Of a stretch of DNA of 7,633 bases, positions 1-5,818 are shown piece by piece. Source of the stretch: Bacteroidota bacterium (lineage in GTDB: Bacteria > Bacteroidota > Bacteroidia > Chitinophagales > Chitinophagaceae); the NCBI GenBank assembly GCA_023396345.1, contig JAEWWO010000297.1, positions 1 through 7,633 on the forward strand, read 5' to 3'. A program made the translations under genes and the position numbers. The stretch's first letter is position 1. Every line of letters begins with the position of its first letter. The notes beneath the pieces were generated by a model. The model did not search any database. It was not told the origin of the DNA and saw nothing but the letters and a program-made list of their open reading frames with translations.

Positions 1-14
1 GCCCACAATTTTAG

Positions 15-54
15 AAGTTTTTTTCGAAAAACAAAAAAACTTTTTAAAAAGTTT
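15..54. repeat. Overlapping A/T-rich inverted repeats downstream of feoB
   Basis: Two inverted repeats share one arm. The first pairs 15-24 (AAGTTTTTTT) with 33-42 (AAAAAAACTT) around an 8-nt loop. The second is a perfect 18-bp palindrome at 37-54 (AAACTTTTTAAAAAGTTT). Only one of the two hairpins can form at a time in RNA. A T-run follows the first one on the + strand, so it could be a weak terminator for a gene entering from the left, or a distant end point for leftward feoB transcripts. The stems are almost purely A/T, which is expected to arise often by chance in such DNA. The rest of 1-187 shows no gene and no convincing terminator next to the feoB stop. Confidence 0.35.
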
Positions 55-187
55 CTGTGAATATATGATTTTCTAAGTAATTCTTCTAAAAACAACAAAC
101 AAATGTATTACAAAATTCAATAAAAAAGCAAAACTCATTATTATTTTTTTGTGATATAAATCATATTGTTATTTTAATCTTTTTTTA

Positions 188-2305
188 TTAGCTCAACAAT
201 TTAAAAGCTATAAAGCTTAGAACATACGCTATTCCTGTCATGTACAGAAGTTGAAACAAAGGCCATTTCCATGTTCCGGTTTCTCTTCTTACTATTGCAA
301 GCGTACTCATACACTGCATCGCAAATACATAAAATATCATTAATGCAACTCCGGTAGCAAGTGTGTATAACTTAGAGCCGTCGGGACGTGTAGCGTTGTC
401 CATCTTTTCGCGAAGGGTAGCTTCATCACTTTCATCTGCGCTGTATAAAGTAGCCATAGTGCCTACAAATACTTCCCTTGCAGCAAAGGACGTAATAATG
501 GCAATTCCAATTTTCCAATCGAAACCTAATGGAGCAATTGCCGGCTCTATGGCTTTGCCCACAATGCCTGCATAGGAATTTTCAAGTTTTTCAGAAGCGT
601 AATTTTTCTCTATTTCTTCTGTATTAAATTCAGTATTCTGTAAAGCCAACTCATACTTTTGTTCAATAGGTTCTATGCGCGAAGAAGGTCCGTAGCTACT
701 CATAAACCAAATAACAACACTGATAATCATAATAATCTTACCGGCTTCCACAAGAAATATTTTACCCTTTTCATACATGGTAACAAAAACATTATTCCAG
801 CGCGGCATTTTATACACAGGTAGCTCAAGAATAAAAAGACTTTTTTCTTTTATTTTAATGAATGCTTTTAAAATATAACTAACCACCAAAGCGGAGACAA
901 AACTCAACAGGTATAGTCCCATCATCACCAAGCCCTGCACAGACACAAAGCCCCATAAATAAGTATCGGGTATAACTAAGGCAATCAGTATCACATACAC
1001 GGGAAGTCTTGCACTACAACTCATAAGAGGGGTGACAAGAATTGTAAGCAATCTTTCTTTTTTATTCTCAATACTTCTTGCAGACATAACAGCGGGAATA
1101 GCACACGCAAACCCACTGATCATGGGCATTACGCTCTTTCCGTTTAGCCCTACCTTTCGCATCAGTTTATCCATCAGAAAACTTATACGCGCCATGTATC
1201 CCGTATCTTCTAAAATACTTATCAATCCAAATAAAATCATTATCTGAGGCAGAAAAATAACAATGCCGCCAATACCTGCAAGAATACCGTTTACAATTAA
1301 ATCTGCCCACCAGGTTTCAGGCAAGAAGGAACCTACCCAGGAAGTGAGGGAAGCAAAACCCTGATCAATTAAATCCATCGGATAAGAAGCAACCCAGTAA
1401 ATACTTTGGAATAATAAAAACACAACCGCAATAAGAATAATGTATCCCCATACACGATGCAGCAAAACATTATCAATCCTGTCGGTAAATATTTTTTTCC
1501 TCAGCGGATCCGGCTCCACTACAGCATTCTGCATTATCTGCTGAATTTTTTGGTAGCGGTACAACACTTCCTGTGCCTGCACTTTTGTTTCGCTAAAGCC
1601 GTGTTGTTGTTTAATGGCAGTGAGTTTATTTTTCAAAGCATCATCTTCCACAACTTCATCCGTATGTATTAATGAATGCAAAACAGTGTAAGGTGTAGTT
1701 TCTTGCGGCATTTGCTCCTGCGCTTCGGTTAATGCAGGCGTTAATGCATGAATATCAATAAAACTTTTTCTGCCTAAAAATTCTTTTTCTACTGTTTGAA
1801 GCAAAACTTTTTTCAGTTGTTCAATGCCTTTTCCTGTACGCGGATTCACAGGAACGATGGGCACTCCAAGCTCGCGGGACAATTCATCTGCATCAATTTT
1901 AATTCCTTTTTTAGCAGCAATATCTCCCATAGTCATTGCTACAACAACCTCATAATTTAAATCGATAAGTTGCGAGCAATACAATAAATTTCTTTTAAGA
2001 TTACTGGCATCCATTACCAGCAGAATCATATGAGGTCTCAAAGCCTTGTCTGGCTCCATCAGCACATTATACGTAACCCATTCATCTTCCCTGCGCGGGT
2101 ACAAACTATAAGAACCCGGTAAATCTATCAAACGCACTGTTGTATCTTTATCTAAATGTGCATTTCCGGTTTTTTTATCAACAGTTACTCCGGGAAAATT
2201 TCCTACTTTTTGATTCAGTCCGGTAAGTGCATTGAACAGAGAACTTTTTCCGCAATTGGGATTTCCGACAACAGCAATATCTACGTTATTTTGGTTTTTG
2301 CTCAT
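188..2305 (-). CDS. feoB: Ferrous iron transporter FeoB (GTPase-linked inner-membrane permease)
   Basis: FeoB imports Fe2+ across the inner membrane, using a cytosolic G domain fused to a polytopic membrane domain. In 705-residue numbering, the P-loop GNPNCGKS is at 14-21, the G2 threonine is about residue 41, and G3 DLPG is at 61-64. The G4 position reads TMGD (125-128) where FeoB usually has NMxD. The G5 loop reads NPR (154-156) where SAR-like residues are common. A helical linker follows, then membrane segments from about residue 287. The hallmark Gate cysteines are present at Cys401 (GFACAIPA) and Cys430 (MSCSARLP), and a second Gate motif (SFAAREVF) lies near the C-terminus. An in-frame ATG at 2362 would add 19 residues. 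I chose 2305 because the protein then begins just before the G domain and a -7 promoter element lies within 10 bp upstream. No feoA is adjacent. Length is normal for the family. Confidence 0.96.
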   Translation of the reverse strand: MSKNQNNVDIAVVGNPNCGKSSLFNALTGLNQKVGNFPGVTVDKKTGNAHLDKDTTVRLIDLPGSYSLYPRREDEWVTYNVLMEPDKALRPHMILLVMDASNLKRNLLYCSQLIDLNYEVVVAMTMGDIAAKKGIKIDADELSRELGVPIVPVNPRTGKGIEQLKKVLLQTVEKEFLGRKSFIDIHALTPALTEAQEQMPQETTPYTVLHSLIHTDEVVEDDALKNKLTAIKQQHGFSETKVQAQEVLYRYQKIQQIMQNAVVEPDPLRKKIFTDRIDNVLLHRVWGYIILIAVVFLLFQSIYWVASYPMDLIDQGFASLTSWVGSFLPETWWADLIVNGILAGIGGIVIFLPQIMILFGLISILEDTGYMARISFLMDKLMRKVGLNGKSVMPMISGFACAIPAVMSARSIENKKERLLTILVTPLMSCSARLPVYVILIALVIPDTYLWGFVSVQGLVMMGLYLLSFVSALVVSYILKAFIKIKEKSLFILELPVYKMPRWNNVFVTMYEKGKIFLVEAGKIIMIISVVIWFMSSYGPSSRIEPIEQKYELALQNTEFNTEEIEKNYASEKLENSYAGIVGKAIEPAIAPLGFDWKIGIAIITSFAAREVFVGTMATLYSADESDEATLREKMDNATRPDGSKLYTLATGVALMIFYVFAMQCMSTLAIVRRETGTWKWPLFQLLYMTGIAYVLSFIAFKLLS

Positions 2306-2313
2306 GAGATTGG

Positions 2314-2321
2314 CAAAAATA
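2314..2321 (-). promoter_or_regulatory. Candidate -7 element of the feoB promoter
   Basis: Read on the minus strand this is TATTTTTG, an exact match to the Bacteroidota -7 consensus TAnnTTTG. It ends only 8 bases before the feoB ATG at 2305, so a transcript starting a few bases downstream would be almost leaderless. That also argues against the upstream ATG at 2362. I see no clear TTG/TTTG -33 element at the expected distance. Such motifs recur by chance in A/T-rich DNA, so the position is the main support. Confidence 0.5.
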
Positions 2322-2325
2322 CAAT

Positions 2326-2333
2326 TAGATTTG
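2326..2333 (+). promoter_or_regulatory. Candidate -7 element of the IPExxxVDY gene promoter
   Basis: TAGATTTG matches the Bacteroidota -7 consensus TAnnTTTG on the + strand. Transcription would start around 2338-2340, giving a leader of about 35 nt before the ATG at 2375. A TTTG at 2297-2300, inside the feoB coding start, could serve as the -33 element, but its 25-base spacing is slightly long. The element sits 4 bp from the oppositely oriented feoB -7 element. Confidence 0.45.
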
Positions 2334-2346
2334 TAAAATATTTTAC
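2333..2346. promoter_or_regulatory. 14-bp perfect palindrome in the feoB/IPExxxVDY divergent region
   Basis: GTAAAATATTTTAC is a perfect palindrome. It overlaps the last base of the rightward -7 element, covers the expected rightward start site, and lies 12-25 bp upstream of the leftward feoB -7 element. That placement would suit an operator acting on one or both promoters. It does not match the Fur or DtxR/IdeR consensus sequences as I know them, so the identity of any regulator is unknown. Confidence 0.4.
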
Positions 2347-2374
2347 GAAATAGGGAAAACAATTAATTTCAATT

Positions 2375-2824
2375 ATGGCTAAACTGCAAACTCTTTCGCT
2401 TGACGTAGACAGCATGATTAATGACTTCTTTGAAGATTGCCGTGTATATGGCATTGTTACCAATTTCAAGAATTATAAATTTTGCTGGTACATTAATAAA
2501 ATGATGGGATACGATTTTAAATTAAATGTTGACATTGAAATTATCACCCGCAAAAAAGACCGCAACTATTTTTTCCCTGTTTACCAGCATAGCATTAAAA
2601 ACAGTAGTGTTTCACACTATTTATATGATAATAGTTTTGACGGAGAATATTTAATTCCCGAATTTAAACACGTAGACTTCCTCTGGCTTATGAAAGGCGA
2701 GCATTACATTGACGAGGAAGAATGTAATGAAATTATTGAAATTGTAAGAAGTACTAAAGAAGTACAAATGATTTCTGAAATTGATATAGAAAAATTACCC
2801 AGTAAGGCTTACTTAATATTCTAA
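2375..2824 (+). CDS. IPExxxVDY family protein (function unknown)
   Basis: This is a 149-residue soluble protein without a signal peptide or membrane segment. It carries the family signature as IPEFKHVDF at about residues 93-101, followed by LWLMKG. The last motif position is Phe instead of Tyr. The family is named after this motif and is restricted, as far as I know, to Bacteroidota, where it usually sits beside rnc, fabF, acpP and pyk. Here it lies within 700 bp of that cluster but is separated from it by a GNAT gene on the other strand, and it is divergent from feoB. The rest is rich in aromatic and acidic residues. No enzymatic motif is visible and I assign no function. The ATG at 2375 is the only sensible start, preceded by an A/T-rich leader without a Shine-Dalgarno sequence. 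Confidence 0.88.
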   Translation: MAKLQTLSLDVDSMINDFFEDCRVYGIVTNFKNYKFCWYINKMMGYDFKLNVDIEIITRKKDRNYFFPVYQHSIKNSSVSHYLYDNSFDGEYLIPEFKHVDFLWLMKGEHYIDEEECNEIIEIVRSTKEVQMISEIDIEKLPSKAYLIF

Positions 2825-2831
2825 ATAGAAT

Positions 2832-3266
2832 TTACAGATAAAATTTCTTTTCCATCAATAAATGCGGTATGCCCTGTTGCTCAAAAGGCTCGCCATATAC
2901 AACATAGCCGCATCTTTCAAAAAAAGGCTTCGCATCCTGTCTGGCATGCATGTACATTCTCTTATAGCCTAAATCTTTTGCAACCGTTTCCGCAAAACGC
3001 AGCAAAGCCTTGCCAATGCCTTTTCCCTGCAAACCATTTGCAACAGCCAACTGTCTTAGCTGCATAGTTTTTTTATCTATTTTTTTTAACTGGCAGCAGC
3101 CTTCCAGAATATCATCATCGTAACAACCCAGCAAAATATTATCCTTATCCATATCAAGATATGCCTGGTCAAAATCCAGCCCAAACGGTTTTCGTAACAC
3201 GGTTCTACGTAAATCAACCATTTCATTGTATTGAGACGACCCGTAATCAATAAATTGCAACGACAT
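2832..3266 (-). CDS. GNAT family N-acetyltransferase
   Basis: This is a 144-residue acyltransferase of the Gcn5-related (GNAT) fold, which moves an acetyl group from acetyl-CoA to an amine. Acetyl-CoA motif A is clear as QLAVANGLQGKGIGKALL at about residues 72-89, where the pyrophosphate-binding loop is Q-x-x-G-x-G. Motif B follows with PFFERCGY (114-121), and the C-terminal strand has GIPHLLMEK (132-140). That ending resembles small ElaA/YjcF-type members, whose substrates are poorly known. The reading frame extends to an ATG at 3320, which would add 18 basic, Asn-rich residues. I prefer 3266 because family members start close to the first strand. It converges on the IPExxxVDY gene with 7 bp between the stops. 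The substrate cannot be read from the sequence. Confidence 0.88.
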   Translation of the reverse strand: MSLQFIDYGSSQYNEMVDLRRTVLRKPFGLDFDQAYLDMDKDNILLGCYDDDILEGCCQLKKIDKKTMQLRQLAVANGLQGKGIGKALLRFAETVAKDLGYKRMYMHARQDAKPFFERCGYVVYGEPFEQQGIPHLLMEKKFYL

Positions 3267-3394
3267 AAAATTTCTGTTATAAAGTTTGACATTAAAATTA
3301 AATACATTTCTTCTATTCAAAAAATTTATCTTCTTTAATTTTATAAATCTAACATTCTGTGACTTTTTAAGGAAGTAAAAAAAACATCAGAAAA

Positions 3395-3435
3395 ACAGGT
3401 TTACAGCATTAATTAAAAAATTTGTGCTAAACTGT
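3395..3435. promoter_or_regulatory. Imperfect inverted repeat upstream of the acpP promoter
   Basis: Three short arms pair in order: ACAG 3395-3398 with CTGT 3432-3435, TTTA 3400-3403 with TAAA 3428-3431, and GCA 3406-3408 with TGC 3425-3427. They are separated by small bulges on the left side. The right arm reaches the expected -33 region of the acpP promoter, so it could be an operator for fatty-acid regulation. The pairing is imperfect and the surrounding DNA is A/T-rich, so chance is a real alternative. Nothing else that I can name lies in the 3267-3456 spacer. Confidence 0.25.
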
Positions 3436-3456
3436 AGTTATTTTAATTAAAAGCTA

Positions 3457-3464
3457 TATTTTTG
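3457..3464 (+). promoter_or_regulatory. Candidate -7 element of the acpP promoter
   Basis: TATTTTTG is an exact match to the Bacteroidota -7 consensus TAnnTTTG. It is followed by a GC-containing start region and an approximately 20-nt leader before the acpP ATG at 3490. No clear -33 TTTG is visible at the standard spacing. The position ahead of a highly expressed gene makes this the most plausible promoter in the window. Confidence 0.6.
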
Positions 3465-3489
3465 CGTCTGTAACAAAAATCATATTACA

Positions 3490-3726
3490 ATGTCAGAAAT
3501 CGAAAGCAGAGTAAAAAAAATAATCGTAGACAAATTAGGTGTTGAAGAATCAGAAGTAATAACTGAAGCTTCTTTCACAAACGATTTGGGCGCAGATTCG
3601 TTAGATACCGTAGAATTGATCATGGAATTCGAAAAAGAATTCAACATCTCTATCCCGGACGAGCAGGCTGAAACCATTACTACAGTTGGACAAGCTGTTA
3701 GCTATTTGGAAGAGCACGCAAAATAA
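3490..3726 (+). CDS. acpP: Acyl carrier protein
   Basis: This small acidic protein of 78 residues carries growing fatty-acyl chains on a 4'-phosphopantetheine arm during type II fatty-acid synthesis in the cytosol. The attachment site is Ser37 in the invariant DSL motif ([15 protein letters not shown]). Acidic helix II after Ser37, which docks FabF and other partners, is intact, and so is helix III (IPDEQAETI). Length and sequence are typical, with no sign of a specialised carrier protein. It opens the acpP-fabF-rnc cluster. The 121 bp to fabF contain a strong hairpin that may let acpP mRNA accumulate above the downstream genes, fitting the high cellular demand for ACP. Confidence 0.98.
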   Translation: MSEIESRVKKIIVDKLGVEESEVITEASFTNDLGADSLDTVELIMEFEKEFNISIPDEQAETITTVGQAVSYLEEHAK

Positions 3727-3759
3727 GTCTATTCGGTAACAACAGATCTTATAAGATAT

Positions 3760-3809
3760 AAATCCGTACTCACATCGTTGATACCTTTTAGCGTTGTAAG
3801 TACGGTTTT
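3760..3809 (+). terminator. Intercistronic hairpin between acpP and fabF (possible partial terminator)
   Basis: A long stem-loop spans this interval. The core pairs CCGTACT (3764-3770) with AGTACGG (3799-3805). It continues through a C/A mismatch into ACA/TGT, then a T/T mismatch, then a further six pairs including two G-U, closing on a 6-nt loop at 3782-3787. Outside the core, AAA (3760-3762) pairs with TTT (3807-3809), so a T-run directly follows the GC-containing stem, as in an intrinsic terminator. The T-run is short (3806-3809), so read-through into fabF is likely. It could instead be an mRNA-stabilising end for acpP or a leader structure for fabF. I see no good TAnnTTTG element for a separate fabF promoter. 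Confidence 0.6.
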
Positions 3810-3847
3810 ACGTATCATAGAGTTTACAAACATTTATTAATTTATAT

Positions 3848-5104
3848 ATGGATCAAAAAAGAGTAGTAATTACAGGCATAGGAGCTATTACCCCTATCGG
3901 AAATACAGTAGAAGAATATTGGGAAGGATTGAAAAACGGAGTTTCCGGTGCCGGACCTATTACGCTCTTTGACGCATCTAAATTTAAAACAAAGTTTGCC
4001 TGCGAAATCAAAAATTTTGAGGTAGAAAAGTACATGGACAAAAAGGAAGCGCGCAAGCTCGACAGATTTGCCCAGTTGGCAATTGCAGCCGCTGATCAAG
4101 CCATGGAAGACGCAGGTTTAAAAGCCGATGAAAATTTTGACCCTACACGCGCCGGAGTTATTCTGGGTAGCGGAATAGGAGGCTTAATTACTTTCCAGAA
4201 AGAAGTACAGGACTTTGCCCATGGAGACGGCACTCCCAGATTCAATCCGTTTTTTATACCAAAAATGATTCTGGATATTGCTCCCGGACAAGTATCCATC
4301 AGACATAATCTTAAAGGACCCAACTACGCAACCGTTAGCGCCTGCGCCAGCAGCACACACGCTATGATAAATGCATTGGACACATTAAGATTAGGTAAAG
4401 CAGATATTATATTAACCGGAGGAAGCGAAGCCGTAATAAGCGAAGCCGGTGTGGGCGGTTTTAATTCAATGAAAGCACTCAGCGAAAGAAATGATGACCC
4501 TCAAACAGCTTCTCGCCCTTACGACAAAGACAGAGATGGTTTTGTAATTGGCGAAGCAGGTGCAGTTGTTATTTTTGAAACACTGGAACATGCCCTTAAA
4601 AGAGGCGCAAAAATCTATTGCGAAGTTGCCGGAGGCGGCGCTACTGCTGATGCCTACCACATTACAGCTCCACATCCGGAAGGACATGGTGCTGAAAAAG
4701 TAATGCGCAATGCATTGCAGGATGCAGGAATGAATCCGGAAGAAATAGATTATATCAACACCCACGGAACCTCTACACCACTGGGAGATATGGCAGAAAT
4801 TAAAGCCATACAAAATGTGTTTGGTGAACAGGCGTATAAACTAAATATCAGTTCTACAAAATCTATGACAGGACACTGTCTGGGTGCAGCGGGCGTAATA
4901 GAAACCATTGCCGCAATAATGGCAGTAAGAACGAATATCATTCCGCCTACCATCAATCATTTTACAGATGATGAAGGACTGGATCCTAAACTGAATATGA
5001 CCTTTAATAAAGCACAGGAAAGACCTGTGAATGCAGCACTGAGCAATACTTTTGGCTTTGGCGGACACAATGCTGCTATTATCGTTAAGAAATACACGGA
5101 ATAA
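3848..5104 (+). CDS. fabF: Beta-ketoacyl-[acyl-carrier-protein] synthase II
   Basis: This 418-residue cytosolic condensing enzyme extends acyl-ACP by two carbons using malonyl-ACP, the elongation step of type II fatty-acid synthesis. The N-terminus has the KAS start RVVITGIGAITPIG. The nucleophile is Cys166 in SACASS. The decarboxylation histidines are His306 (NTHGTSTPLGD) and His343 (GHCLGAAG), with the supporting Lys338 just before the latter. The C-terminal NTFGFGGHN loop is complete. Length matches FabF. It lies downstream of its substrate carrier acpP and 5 bp upstream of rnc, so it is probably read from the acpP promoter through the intervening hairpin. FabF is preferred over FabB because of the overall motif set and the usual acpP-fabF pairing. 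Confidence 0.98.
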   Translation: MDQKRVVITGIGAITPIGNTVEEYWEGLKNGVSGAGPITLFDASKFKTKFACEIKNFEVEKYMDKKEARKLDRFAQLAIAAADQAMEDAGLKADENFDPTRAGVILGSGIGGLITFQKEVQDFAHGDGTPRFNPFFIPKMILDIAPGQVSIRHNLKGPNYATVSACASSTHAMINALDTLRLGKADIILTGGSEAVISEAGVGGFNSMKALSERNDDPQTASRPYDKDRDGFVIGEAGAVVIFETLEHALKRGAKIYCEVAGGGATADAYHITAPHPEGHGAEKVMRNALQDAGMNPEEIDYINTHGTSTPLGDMAEIKAIQNVFGEQAYKLNISSTKSMTGHCLGAAGVIETIAAIMAVRTNIIPPTINHFTDDEGLDPKLNMTFNKAQERPVNAALSNTFGFGGHNAAIIVKKYTE

Positions 5105-5109
5105 TTGTT

Positions 5110-5817
5110 TTGATATCAGTAAACAGCAATATTTTTATTAAAAAAAATCCTGTCCGAAAACAGATTGAATATGTTCTCGGACTCAAACTGAAAAATACTC
5201 TCCTCTTCAAGCGGGCACTCAGTCATTCTTCTGCCAACAATGATCCCATTGATAACAACGAAAGACTGGAATACTTAGGCGATGCGGTTCTTGGAGCTAT
5301 TGTTGCCGACTATTTATTTAAACTTTATCCATACAAAAGTGAAGGATTCCTTACCGAAATGCGCAGCAAAATGGTAAACCGGCAAAAACTAAATGACGTA
5401 GCCATTAAAATGGGACTGCACAATCTGGTGATATTTAATAAGCAGGATAAATCCATAAAACACAGCCAGCAGATTTTTGGCAATACACTGGAAGCTGTAA
5501 TTGGCGCTATTTATCTGGATAAAGGATATGAAAAAACAAAAAAATGGGTGTTGAAGCAGATTGTTATTCCCCTTCTTGCAGTAGAAGAACTGGAGACAAT
5601 TGAAATCAATCTGAAAAATAAAATAATCGGCTGGGCAAGCAAGAACAATCATGAACTGTCATTTGAAACCATAGAAGAGAAGTACGACAGAGGCCGCAGA
5701 ATTTTTGTGGTTGCGGTGGTTCTTAACGGCGAACAGATAGCCATTGGCTCCGGATTCAGCAAAAAAGAAGCCGGTCAAATTGCCGCAAACATGGCACATG
5801 AAGTGCTTGACATCTGA
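5110..5817 (+). CDS. rnc: Ribonuclease III
   Basis: RNase III cleaves double-stranded RNA in rRNA processing and mRNA or antisense turnover. The 235-residue protein has an endonuclease domain with signature NNERLEYLGDAVLG, where Glu51, Glu54 and Asp58 are the first acidic cluster. The second cluster reads FGNTLEAVIGAIYLD, with Glu128 present but Asn125 where E. coli has Asp114. A double-stranded RNA-binding domain follows from about residue 166 to the end (SKKEAGQIAA helix). No ATG or GTG exists near the expected N-terminus: the frame is open from 5089 and the first plausible start is TTG at 5110, 5 bp after the fabF stop, suggesting translational coupling and low expression. ATT at 5104 is a weaker option. 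Its stop is one base from the stop of the convergent endonuclease gene. Confidence 0.95.
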   Translation: MISVNSNIFIKKNPVRKQIEYVLGLKLKNTLLFKRALSHSSANNDPIDNNERLEYLGDAVLGAIVADYLFKLYPYKSEGFLTEMRSKMVNRQKLNDVAIKMGLHNLVIFNKQDKSIKHSQQIFGNTLEAVIGAIYLDKGYEKTKKWVLKQIVIPLLAVEELETIEINLKNKIIGWASKNNHELSFETIEEKYDRGRRIFVVAVVLNGEQIAIGSGFSKKEAGQIAANMAHEVLDI

Positions 5818-5818
5818 G

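Noticed and set aside
1..187. Possible tRNA, small RNA or CRISPR signal in the left flank
   Set aside because: The region is A/T-rich with homopolymer runs, has no cloverleaf, no spaced direct repeats and no GC-containing structure.
2306..2362. N-terminal extension of feoB from the ATG at 2362
   Set aside because: The 19 added residues are not FeoB-like, and the candidate -7 element would lie inside them.
2818..2831. ATTCTA-AA-TAGAAT inverted repeat between convergent stops as a bidirectional terminator
   Set aside because: The stem is only 6 bp with a 2-base loop, A/T-rich and without a T-run, so it is too weak to call.
3086..3307. Second minus-strand open frame within the GNAT gene
   Set aside because: It is an out-of-frame shadow of the GNAT coding sequence with no supported product.
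3267..3320. N-terminal extension of the GNAT protein from the ATG at 3320
   Set aside because: The 18 added residues are low-complexity and precede the normal fold start; the ATG at 3266 gives a standard length.
3842..4323. Several open frames antisense to fabF (3842-4323 and further to 5068)
   Set aside because: They overlap a fully conserved fabF, encode no recognisable motif and have compositions expected of shadow frames.
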